A DNA stretch of 64,000 nucleotides from Strigamia acuminata (Eukaryota; Arthropoda; Chilopoda; Geophilomorpha; Linotaeniidae). The position numbers and the translations under genes were made by a program. Shown here in pieces: positions 29,401 through 40,100 of the stretch. Position 1 is the stretch's first letter, and every line of letters begins with the position of its first letter. The DNA is taken from contig OX442319.1 of assembly GCA_949358305.1 (NCBI GenBank), forward strand, positions 1,364,001 to 1,428,000, given 5' to 3'. The notes beneath the pieces were generated by a model. The model was not told where the DNA came from. It searched no databases and saw nothing but the letters and a program-made list of their open reading frames with translations.

Positions 29401-32400
29401 ACAAGTAACCCTAATCAGGAAAGAACCTACAAAAACTATGGCTTGCCTCGCATAAACGCCGGGGCGTTTATTCATTTTCAAAAAGACAAATGAAATGGAT
29501 AAATAAAGAAATTAGCGGGGAAATCCAACATGGCGCCCACTTCAAATCCGCTAGAGCGGCAAAACACGACATTTGAATTTCAACACAAGAATAAAATCAA
29601 GAATACACACTGTATTGAATAAAATAACATTAGGAAATGTAATTTCCTACAACAAAAGCACTATTTATTAAAAGAACACTTGAAAATAATCGTTTGCCGA
29701 ACGGAATGAACTCGGTCAGCAGCGCACAAGTGCGTACCGACAACGAACGCTCGAAACGACAAAACGACCGTTCCGGGACAAAAATAAAGCAAACCAATCG
29801 ACAGATCACCCCCAAATTAGTCTAAATCAATTCTAAAACCTATCCATAACACAAGAATAAGGTCCAAACAAAAGGTTAGAAGTTTGAACACAACCGAACT
29901 AGATTAAGAAATATGACGTCACGCGTCTTACGCAAGTGATCTGTAAATCGACGAATGCACTAAAAATCATCCAAAATCACACAAAATGAGCAAGAATTAA
30001 AGAAATAAGACACAGAGAAGTAATAAAACTTTAAATAGCAATGAATAAAGATAATATCAATATCATAGACACTAAAATTCATGAAAACACTGTAACTTTT
30101 AATAAATCACAAAAAATGAAAGTTTAATATGTAAAAATATCTAAAAAGCTGAAATTCAAGAAAAGCAAAAATTAAAGACACTTTGTTAACTTTAATTAAG
30201 ACAATAAATGACATAAAATCCGGACACAACAATTATTCCATTTTGGATGAAAAACGGCCCTTTTGGATGAAAAACGGCCATTTTGGATGAAAAACGGCTA
30301 AAAATGACCATTTTTCTATGAAAAATGGCTAAAAATGGCTAAAAATGGCCATTTGATTGAATGACAACGCCAAAAAACGCCCAAGAACGCCCGCAAATGC
30401 CTAAAAATGCCTAAAAACGCCCCAAAACGCAAAATGACAATGCAACTTGAGGCAAAAAACATGAGAACACAATTGTAAACGTTACAAAAGTTGAAACAAA
30501 AATAAACAATTAATGTTTTGCCTCGAGTTGCACGATTTTCAGGCGTTTTGGAGTATTTTTTGGCGTTCTCAGGCGTACTCGCGCGTACACGTCACTGCCG
30601 AGTAAAAAAAACATACTTATTTCTTCAAGAGTTAAAAAGGAAGTAACCCTAATCAGGAAAAAAAATGCAAAAACAATGGCTTGCCTCGAACAAACGCCAG
30701 AAGTGAGGCGAGATGTTGTTTGCTTTATTTATTAAATCAAATTAGGCGTTGCTAATTCACCTGTATCTCTTAGTTCGACGTAAGAACACGCGCTTTTTTT
30801 AAAATGAAAGCCCAAGTTGGGTTTCATAAACGTACCGTATTGCCTTGAATAAAAGCCGGGGTGTTTATTAATTTTTAAGACCAGAAACGAGGCGAGATCA
30901 CGACTCAAGATTAAGCGAGAAGAAATAAACGTGTTTCTTCTAAAGGAAGTAACCCTAATCAGGAAAAACTTACATAAACAATGGTTTGCCTTGAATAAAC
31001 GCCGGGGCGTTTATTAATTTTCAAAACCGGAAATGAGGCGAGATCAAAACGCCATTGAAACGTTACATTTTAATAACGTTTCAACGATAAAAACGGCCAT
31101 TTTTGATTAAAAAAACGACTAAAAATGGCCATTTTACTATAAAAACGGTGAAAAAAAAACATTTTTACTCTGAAAAATGGCTAAAAATGGCCATTTTGAC
31201 GAAAAACGGCCATTTTTACTACGGAAAATGCTAAAATTGGCCACTTGAGTGAGTGACAACGCCAAAAAACGCCTGCGAACGCCTGCGAACACATAAAAAC
31301 ACTCCAAAACGCCAGATGACAATGCAACTTGAGGCAAAAAACATGAGAACACAATTTTAAACGTCACAAAAGTTGAAATAAAGATGAAAAATTAATGTTT
31401 TGCCTCGAGTTGCGCGATTTTCAGGCGTTTTTGAGCGTTTTTTAGCATTTTTTGGCGTTCTCAGGCGTGCTCGTGTGTACACGTCACTGCCGAAGAAAAA
31501 AACAAACTTATTTCTTTTAGTTAAAATGTATTTCAAGCTTTAACAGGGGTTTAAACAGAAAATGACATCATTTTTAGTTTAAAATTGAAGTAAAACACAA
31601 AATATTTTAGTTTTTGAATGCAACTGATCCACGTTATGTCAAATGTTTCCATTACTTCTTGAAAGCCAAAAAATTTGAAAATTTAGCTAATTTCAGCATG
31701 TATTTGTAGCTAGTTTTGATTTGAATACACACTGTAATGTTTTGCCTCGAGTTGCGCGATTTTCAGGCGTTTTGGGACGTTTTGGAGCAAAAAAAACAAA
31801 CTTAATTCTTCAAGAGTTAAAAAGGAAGTAATCCTAATCAGGAAAAGCCCACAAAAAACAATGCAAGATCACGCGGTACGACGCACGGACTCCCAGCGCA
31901 CGGAATGCACGGACTTTCTGTGGACTTCCCGTGCACGGAAGACCGGCGCGGACATTTCCATTGGAGACCAGCGCAGAATTACCTACAGGCAATTCCGAAT
32001 CAAAGGCTTCTTTATGGTTTATACATTACTTTGCAGTAGGTATGCCTGGCCTTGATTTGAAAGTGCAGTAAATTCTGCTGAATGCAGTGTTTTAAACTCG
32101 CAGCAATTGCGATGGTGCCAACTATTGGAAAATAAATTTAAAATGTAAAACCAAAGAATTTGTAAAAAAAATTTGTTTTAATCAATTGCAATAATGATAT
32201 TCTACTTAATTGTTGGATTATGAAACGTGAAACCAATCCCATGATTAGGAAATATAAATTTTATTAAATTCATCGTGTATCTCACATCTCACATTCACTG
32301 CCATTTACTTAGTGTCATCCAAAAATCAGGTTTTATCAAATCCTGAGGTTATTCTAGTACGTCTTAACTGCCCGGCAGGTCGCGCAACCTGTGGAGCAAC

Positions 32401-32864
32401 AATTGATGTAAATAGTGCAAGCAGCACGCACGGGAAAGTGCGCACTGATGGGTCCATGCCAGTGCAAGTACATTGGGTAATGTATTATTGCGAGCGCGCG
32501 TGTTTTCACACGATTACAATGTGCTGATTAAACCAACAGCATTATAGAAGCATTATAGACTGATTATATTGTATAATTTTTATTTTAACAAAACCCTGAA
32601 TTTCATTTCTAATCGGTTTTTTTTTTTATTGACGCGCACAGAAGCGTTGTAGCATGTTCACACAATGTGGAATTTGCAAATTTGAGAAAGCGGCTTTCCC
32701 AAGGTTGATAAAACGCGCGCGATCGTGCGGAATATACAAATAAGTGAAATCCGCAAAATCAGCCATGAGACTGCGAACAGGGGGTCAAGGTATAGGCCGC
32801 CGTAATGTTAAAAATAGGGTCCCTTTCGCACTCCGAGAAATCCGCATGCGCGCCATAAGGTTAA
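26474..32864. repeat. Non-coding outer part of giant element I, duplicated in copy II
   Basis: 6.4 kb of AT-rich sequence without a credible gene, repeated almost exactly at 55794-62284. It contains foldback modules, runs of AAATGGCCATTTT-type repeats (about 28690-28860, 30235-30350, 31090-31240) and scattered copies of the palindrome AATAAACGCCGGGGCGTTTA. The last 250 bp hold several AAATCCGC/GCGGATT words. Only isolated frames under 110 codons are present. Confidence 0.7.
28136..31500. repeat. Series of imperfect foldback modules in copy I
   Basis: Modules at about 28136-28385, 28865-29090, 30360-30600 and 31250-31490 each have a left arm of repeated AAAACGCC/AACGCCC words ending GCAACTTGAGGCAAAAAAC. 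The inverted right arm begins TTTTGCCTCGAGTTGC and runs into GGCGTTTTGG words. Partial modules (right arm only) lie at about 29300-29400 and 31737-31800. Each module is followed by an AACCCTAATCAGGAAA segment and often by the AATAAACGCC palindrome, for example at 28460, 29445 and 30988. Confidence 0.65.
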
Positions 32865-33292
32865 GCTCTCCAGACGGGCGTGGCGGACGCGTCGGCGCGC
32901 CGCGACAAGAATATCCTTTTCGCGGATTGGCGTCCGCGAAATCCGCATTTCGGGGGAGACTATTCTGCGGATTCCGGGTGGACCAAACTCTTCCGAAAAA
33001 TGTCCGGGGTGGTGTTGGGAGTGTCGATAGACTGTTTTGTGTCAAGGTTGCCAATTTTCATGTAAGTATTGGAAGGTTCATTTCTGTGCATTCTCATATA
33101 TTTTTTTTCACAGGAGCAATGAGGCGCGATAAAGGGGGATCAAGCGAGAGTGAAAAAGATAAACTCGTTTACGTCTCAAATGCGCGTTCGCGATGGAATA
33201 CGAACTTGGAATCGACTCCAATACGCGTTCGCGTCGCATACGAACGCATTTACAACTCGTTTTCGACTTTGATTAAAAAGGAACAAATATGA
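32865..33292 (+). other. Single-copy segment between the two giant elements, with intron-like signals
   Basis: This GC-richer piece begins where similarity to copy II ends. GTAAGTATT at 33062 and TTTTTTTTCACAG ending at 33113 would delimit a 52-nt intron. Six bases after the acceptor is an ATG (33119) opening a 57-codon frame that ends at 33292. I recognise no protein. It may be a remnant of a host gene or of the target of one element. The evidence is limited to splice-signal consensus. Confidence 0.35.
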
Positions 33293-34902
33293 TTAAAAAT
33301 CAACAAAAATATACAAAACTTGATAAGAAATGTATAAACATTGATTAGAAATCGACAAAAATCGACTGAAATCTGACAATAATCGAATAAAATCGGACAA
33401 TAATCAATTCAGAATGACAAATAACAATTACAATTGGTAAAAATTGACCAAAAATACAGAAAAATCGATTAAAAACCAGCAAAAACAAACAGAAAACGAT
33501 TAAATCAATTAAAAATCAACAAATAACCAAAATTGCCCTCAACACACCCCAACAACCTTCCACCACTCAAATTACACCGGAAAAAAACAAATTCAAACCG
33601 AAAAATCAACAAAGAATGCCAAAAAAAATATTGCAAACAAAGAGATAAGATCAATTCTCGAGGCAAATTCTCACCACAAAACAACGCATCGCCGCCGACA
33701 TCAACTTTTTAAATTTGAGAAACTCGCGTTTTCACGTGTACCGGTGCAGTACCGGGACCGCGGTACTTGTACTGCGGTATACATTTAAGTGTACAGTGCA
33801 CAACACTACTGTTTATTTTTAATGATCCAATAAATAAAATTTGAAACAAAGTTGAGTGGAATTGTACGTTTCTCGTATATTAAAGTTTTTATTTTGTTTG
33901 TTTCCACTTAATTTTTTTTGTTCCATACTAGAATGGCGATTTGATACTTTTGTAGCTCGAATTCACTTCGTAAACGTGGTCGGTTTTCATCACGCGTCAA
34001 TGCGCTCGTGCAATAGTATAGGCGCGCATGGCTTGATGCGCACAAAACTTGCAAAACTTGCACGGAATTTGGTCAATTTTTGACAAATTTCAGCAGATTT
34101 TTGCCTATATTTGACAAATTTCCACTGATTTTTGACAATATTTGACCCAACAACTGCGCCACGTTCCAGGCGCCGGTTTAGGCATTTTAGACCCGTTTTA
34201 GACCGTTTTAGATGGCGAAAACGTTCTCTCCATCATTTTCTACCCTTGGGTGAGGTTTTCAGCGTTCATGTTTGATGAAAAAGCTGTTTTCTAACTAGCT
34301 GTCCCTTTGCTAGTTTTGGCGTCAGGTTTTAGCAACCTCCCGATCTGACTCTGTCGTCTGCACGACCTCCAAGACCGTTTTAGGGTTAATTTGAGTCAAA
34401 TAATTTATTCTGGGGGTTGTTTTGGGTTTTTACAAGTGTGTTTTTGTAGTTTTTATTGGTTTCAAACATTGTCAATTCTTTATACAAGTGTAACTTTCAT
34501 TTCTCTGTATTTTGAGAACTTTGCATTGCAGCAAAGTTCATTTCTTGCCCCTTAATTATTGTGTAATTGTTGGTTTTCAAGCCCGTTTTTTTAACAATAA
34601 CTTTATTTGAAGTGCCTATTGTTTCAGGCACGTGCTTCCACGTGCCTTTTATTGTTGAGCAATTTCTTGGGCAGTTGCGCTCCTGTTGCTAGCATTGCCG
34701 CGCGTTCTCCGCGCGCGTACTCGCGCGTTTTGCATCACACACATTCGGGTTCAATGGCCTATCGCGGCGGCACATTGTGTGGCATAGCGCGGCACGTTGC
34801 AATTACGTGACGTGGCACGTTGCTGTTACGTGACGCGATAGCCAGTATTTAAGCAGGGGATTCCATCATCGTTTACACAAATGCGCATTGCAACGTGGAG
34901 GC
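33293..34902 (+). repeat. Left flank of giant element II (shortened, diverged mirror of the right flank)
   Basis: From left to right it is the inverted, diverged counterpart of 27340-27100, 25770-25600, 25560-25450 and 25330-24510, so about 1.3 kb of the right flank has no counterpart here. A short palindrome-rich insert with GTACCGG and CCGCGGTAC words lies near 33735-33785. From about 34487 on it matches 12964-13381 almost exactly. Confidence 0.7.
34791..34853 (+). promoter_or_regulatory. Candidate inward-facing promoter, left arm II
   Basis: Same 23-bp paired repeats and TATTTAAG (34846-34853) as in left arm I, pointing into the array that follows. Here no retrotransposon interrupts the array. 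Confidence 0.45.
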
Positions 34903-35645
34903 GCATTCGAGTCCTTTTCCCAAGCGTTGAAAAAGGACAAAACTCGTATTCGATTCGAAAGCGAATCGAATACGATTTTTGTCCTTTTTCAACGCAAAAT
35001 TGTATTCGATTCGCTTTCGAATCGAATACGAATTTTGCCCTTCTTCAACGCGAAATCGTATTCGACTCGTTTTCGAGTCGAATGCGAATTTTGCCCTTCT
35101 TCAACGCGAAATCGTATTCGACTCGTTTTCGAGTCGAGTACGAATTTTGCCCTTCTTCAACGCGAAATCGTATTCGACTCGTTTTCGAGTCGAATGCGAA
35201 TTTTGCCCTTCTTCAATGCGAAATCGTATTCGACTCGTTTTCGAGTCGAATGCGAATTTTGCCCTTCTTCAACGCGAAATCGTATTCGACTCGTTTTCGA
35301 GTCGAATGCGAATTTTGCCCTTCTTCAACGCGAAATCGTATTCGACTCGTTTTCGAGTCGAATGCGAATTTTGCCCTTCTTCAACGCGAAATCGTATTCG
35401 ACTCGTTTTCGAGTCGAATGCGAATTTTGCCCTTCTTCAACGCGAAATCGTATTCGACTCGTTTTCGAGTCGAATGCGAATTTTGCCCTTTCTCAACGCA
35501 AAATCGTATTCGACTCGTTTTCGAGTCGAATGCGAATTTTGCCCTTCTTCAACGCGAAATCGTATTCGACTCGTTTTCGAGTCGAGTACGAATTTTGCCC
35601 TTCTTCAACGCGAAATCGTATTCGATTCGCTTTCGAATCGTATAC
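34903..35645 (+). repeat. 56-bp hairpin-unit array, left arm II (uninterrupted)
   Basis: Twelve units at 56-bp spacing (34981, 35037 and so on to 35597), the same number as left arm I once Copia-A is removed. It shows what the pre-insertion array looked like. Confidence 0.92.
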
Positions 35646-35897
35646 GAGATGGTCGATTTTTGTTTCCCGGACTTTGATTTGTATTCGAGTTGTTACGAGT
35701 TCGTATTTTGATCGTATTCGTATTCGAATCGAATTCGAATCGTATTCGAATCGAATACGAATCGAATTCGAGTCGTATTCGAGATGGTCGATGATTTCCA
35801 CTCGCTCGTATACGCGTTGTATACGAGCTCGTATTTTGATCGTAATCGTAAACGAATCGTTTACAAGTCGTATACAAGTCGTATACGACGTGTATAC
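35646..35897. repeat. Centre of giant element II, part left of Copia-B
   Basis: Matches 21486-21737 of copy I and ends in GACGTGTATAC, where Copia-B is inserted. The uninterrupted target is visible in copy I near 21740. Confidence 0.88.
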
Positions 35898-36398
35898 TGT
35901 AGATCAAGAGATCATTTATTATTTCACAATTACAGAGTTTTTCCTTTATTTATTTATAATGTATATGTTTTGTTTTCCCCACTTATGTATCTAGTTTTGA
36001 TACATATCGTATTTTAAGCATTGAGCACCATGCGCCCTTTATCATTTTCTTTAATTTTCACTTAATGTGAAATATTGTCGCTTAGTAAAGTGAGCACCAG
36101 ATGGTGTCTTATCGTTTTTGCTTTTGTTATCCAACATGGCGTCTCCCGCACAGGACGGTCGCCTTTATGTATTCTCTTCATTTATAGCAGTATGTAAGTG
36201 TATATTTTCATTAAACCGTTTTATTTAGGCTTTTTATTAAGCTTTTGTTCTTTGTTTGCCACGTTTGATAAGTGGCAAACACACACGTTTTCACGAGGCC
36301 GTGCGGAGAAGCGCGCCCGTGCCACGTCGTCATTATTACGCTCATTTCGGCCATTAATAGCTTCCACTGGCCCGTTTTATTTTTTTCACCACGCTACA
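35898..36398 (+). repeat. 5' LTR of Copia-B (501 bp)
   Basis: Begins TGTAGATC and ends CGCTACA. It is identical by eye to 42145-42645. Contains ATTAAACCG/TTTTATTT AT-rich stretches; no promoter element is certain. Confidence 0.95.
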
Positions 36399-36400
36399 AG

Positions 36401-36411
36401 TGGTAGCAGAG
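36401..36411 (+). promoter_or_regulatory. Primer-binding site of Copia-B
   Basis: TGGTAGCAGAG begins two bases after the LTR. The first 11 bases match the initiator tRNA-Met site of Copia-A and the match then ends (GCTGGGG follows), so priming uses a shorter duplex. Confidence 0.75.
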
Positions 36412-37138
36412 AGCTGGGGACGACCCATCGTGTTATTTATTGCTAATTATCGACGCCATTTTCGCGAAATTCGCGAAAATTCGCGCCGAGTTTGTGTATT
36501 TTCAGATTTTCACCCGACGGCCGCCATTTTCGACGATTTTCATCATTTTCAACCGATTTTTCGACGATTTTGGAATTTTCCCACGTGCAGTGCACCTTGT
36601 ACGGCGTGTCGGTACCTGAGTTACACAGATTTTCGACGATTTTTCCAGGATTTACGACGATTTTTGAAGTTTTCGCGACGATTTTCGCGTTCTGATGTAA
36701 ATCGACGAGTTTTGATGCAAACCGACGATTTTCGACGTGATAACTCGCCGTCGTCGCTCATCTCATCTCAACATATCACTAATCATTCTCTCCCTACAGT
36801 AGTCGCAATATACTTTGTTAATTTTAAGATAGGTTTAAGTTTTTGGGGGTCAATTAGATTCGGCTTCACCCTTCGTCCATTCGGGCACGTGAAGCTAGTA
36901 TTCTTGGGCAAGGCTATCCCTGCGCCACCTAACACTCCCGTGGCCCCAGGTGGCTTGCAAAGGACGTTAGGGGGATACTTGCCTAAGGTTTTTAAACCGA
37001 TTGTAGCATCGGTTCCCCATCGTGGTTTCCGCCTTGACAGTGCTCCGATTCTCAGTGCGACGTTTTGTGCTTCGAGACGTCCAGTCTCAGTGCTTCAATC
37101 AAATTTAGTCATTCCCTGTGTCAGTGCTTCTTTTCACG
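36412..37138 (+). other. 5' leader of Copia-B
   Basis: Roughly 0.73 kb with repeated CGACGATTTT words in its first half. A frame stays open from 36400 to 37200 but has no early ATG and no counterpart in Copia-A, so I do not call it a gene. The distal half contains the conserved RNA structure. Confidence 0.6.
36903..37014 (+). ncRNA. Conserved structured RNA element in Copia-B leader
   Basis: The outer stem CTTGGGCAAG/CTTGCCTAAG (36903-36912 with 36978-36987) encloses a hairpin GCCACCT/AGGTGGC (36924-36930 with 36948-36954). A hairpin AACCGAT-TGTAGC-ATCGGTT (36995-37014) follows. The Copia-A counterpart differs in both arms at the same paired positions: in the outer stem U-A, G-U and G-C become A-U, A-U and A-U, and in the second hairpin G-C becomes A-U. 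Loops and single-stranded stretches such as CACTCCCG and TAGGGGGA are well conserved. It ends 124 nt before the gag ATG. Confidence 0.78.
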
Positions 37139-40100
37139 ATGTCCAAGTCTTCAGACGCGTCGGTCGGCAAAATTCCGATTTTGTCAATCGGAAATTATGA
37201 ATCATGGCGCAGATCGATGCGCATGTATTTGAAGTCAGAAGGATTGTGGCATCACGTCACGGAAGACACCGAGGAAGCCGACCTTAAGACATTTAATGAC
37301 AAGGAATTGAAAAAGTACAAGAAAAGAAAGGACCGTGCATTGGGTTTAATTTACTGCCAAGTGAGCGAGGCGAAACGATCCGTCTTAGATCCCTGCAATA
37401 CACCAAAGGAGTCATGGGACGCCCTCGCAAAAGTGTATGCACCATCTTCTCGTGCTCGCAAGGCCGCTATGCGCCGCGAGTTTCTTGGTCTTCATCTCTT
37501 ACCTGGCGAAGAGATGGTAGATTTCATCGGCAGAGTGGACGATCACGTCCGAAAATTGACTGATGTGAAAGAAACAATATCAGATGACCATAAAGCTTAT
37601 CAGTATTTGGACATGTTGCCCAGCGAATATTCCCAAGTTTCTTTTGCAATATATCATTGGCCAGACGACGACTTCAAGCCGATTAAAGTAGCTGACCAAT
37701 TACTTTCGGAATATCTCCGGCTCAAATCCATTTCTTCCCGGGATAATCCGAATTCGTCATCTCAAGCTTTTGCCAATGAACGTCGTGGACGGGACCAATC
37801 GCGCCCTTCACGACCATTAACTCAAATTCAGTGTTATAACTGCGGGGACATGGGCCATTATGCGAATCGCTGTCCACATCCTCCGAATCCAAATAGAATT
37901 GACAAAAATCGCCCAACTGCCACTTTTCAACGCAAATCACGCAGTTCCAGCCGTAAACGCAAGCAGAAGGCAAATCAACAAGATAATTCGAAACCAAGGG
38001 GGAATTCTCAAGTTCGAAGAGAGTCCAACTTCTTTTTGAATGCGCCACCACAAGTTGAGGTCCCAATTGCACACTTCATGCAAAATTCGGAATGGATCGT
38101 CGATTGTGGGGCAACGGACCATGTTTCTCACGTCAAGGCTTGGTTTTCGGATTTTCAACCAGTTACACCTTTTGACATTGAGTTAGGCCAAGGCCATTCA
38201 CAGGTTACTGGAAAAGGAACTGTGCGAATTCAGACCTTTATTGACAATTGCGAATGTGTGGTGAATCTACACGAAGTCTTGTATGCTCCGAACTTCGAGG
38301 CGAACCTCATCTCGGTATCGCGGATAGACAATAATAAACACCACATCCACATATTTAATTCCGAAATAAATGTGTATGAAACCGATATTAGACACAGCGT
38401 CCTCCGCGCGAGACAAAAGGGAGGATTGTATTACGTCGATGGATTGCGTCCGCCCACGACAGTTACTGTGAACAATCCTCAAGTTCAAAATGAGGTTTTG
38501 CCATCTACAAATCCCAAAACTATGGTTACGATTGAGGAAGATTTTCCAAAAATTAAGAAAGCATCCAAGAAGTCGAAGACAAGAGACATTACTGATTTTC
38601 GCATCGAGTTGCCAAATCCAGTGCCTAAAAATCTCCTTCCTCAGACTTTCCATCCTCCTCCCGTACCTACACCTGTCCTTACCAATTCCAACCCCATTGT
38701 CCCGTCCTATGCTACGGCCCTGAATAGCATTCCTCCCAAATCCAATCCAGGCAAGCAGATTAAGCAGAATGGTCAAAAACCAATTGCTACTGCAACGTCA
38801 AAGAAGGACAGTACGGGACTTTGGCACAGCCGGTTAGGGCATTTACACGCCAATGCCATTAGACTTTTGGCCAACAACCCACAAGTTTATGGTTTTACAC
38901 CGGAAGAAGTTCGCCAAGAGCTCGCCTGCAATCATTGCCGAATCGCTAAATCAATTCGAGCGTCGCATAAACCAGATCCACATCCAATTACCACTAAGGC
39001 ATTAGATCTGATGCATATGGATCTTTGGGGGCCAGCACCTGCGACATCATTCGGCGGTGCTCGCTACGTTCTAACAATTATTGACGACGCCACTCGTTAT
39101 ACTTGGATAATTCCCATCGCCCAGAAATCACAAACTTTTCAGTGTTTTAAAGACTTTGTCTCCCGTGTCGAGCGAGTAGCAAATACTCGAATCAAAGCCA
39201 TACGGACTGATCGAGGCGGGGAATTTATTTCCAACGAATTTACCAAATATCTCAACGATTCTGGAATTCAAGCGCAGAGGACTAACCCTGCATCCCCTCA
39301 GATGAATGGAACGGCCGAACGAATAAATAGGACGATGGCCGACCATTTTCGTGCAATTTTGGATGAAACTCAACTTCCTCTTGAGCTTTGGGCCGAGATT
39401 GCCGTCAATTTTGCATACGTCAAGAACAGAAGTCCCCATTCCAGATTGAACAATGAGGTCCCTTACATTCTCTGGCGCCAACGAGCTCTTTCTCTCCGAC
39501 ACCTTCGCAAGATTGGATCTAAATGCTGGGTCCACTACACAGCCCCTGGTAGAAGCAAATTCGAATCACGAGCTTGGGAAGGGTTTCTCGTTGGTTATGC
39601 GACAGGAACCAGAGGATATCGTGTCTGGAACCCCATTGATGATAAAGTAATCGAAACAATTCATGTACAGATTGATGAAAAACAGTCTTTTCGACGATCG
39701 AGTCACAATTCTCGACGACAAACGTCATTGGCTGAAGATCTTAATGCCCAGTCTGTTCCTACGACGACGTCAAGGGTGAATTTTGACGACAACGTTGGTT
39801 ATTCTGATTGGCCAGCCAGAATGTCGGACTCGGAAGACCAGAACACGTCGAGTGATTATGATTCGGACGATTCAACACCCCAAGGTGCCGTGGGAGGTAT
39901 TTCTCCACCGCCTTCTCCACCAGTTCGGGTTCCAACTCCGAAACCGTCTCCTGTTTTGACTCCGACAGTGTCACCTTTTCATACCCCGGACAATTCACCT
40001 CCGGGTTCACCTAATCCTTTCGTAACGGCACGTCGGGGCTCTGGACCAACGCATCGTCCGCCACCAGCGCCGACTGAAACTCACACTGTTGTTCCAACAA

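Larger units (their letters stand above)
12964..32864. mobile_element. Giant inverted-repeat element, copy I (interrupted by Copia-A and a MITE)
   Basis: Left flank plus hairpin array (12964-13626 and 20993-21480) is repeated as reverse complement at 23219-24510, around a centre at 21481-23218. The right flank continues through non-coding repeat modules to 32864, where similarity to copy II stops at a TTAA. The left end is hidden by Gypsy-A. I find no transposase or other credible protein gene. It could be a non-autonomous foldback-type transposon or an amplified locus; the class is unknown. Net of insertions the visible part is about 12.1 kb. Confidence 0.7.

Noticed and set aside
26474-32864. 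Small ORFs (60-110 codons) in the outer giant-element region
   Set aside because: They are AT-rich, mostly non-ATG, fall on the foldback arms, and recur only because the region is duplicated.
34881-35994. Long overlapping open frames in the hairpin arrays as protein genes
   Set aside because: They exist in several frames and both strands at once, follow the 56-bp repeat period, and encode only repeated low-complexity peptide.
36400-37200. 266-codon frame across the Copia-B leader
   Set aside because: It opens at a GTG in the LTR junction, is not conserved in Copia-A and overlaps the conserved RNA structure and gag start.
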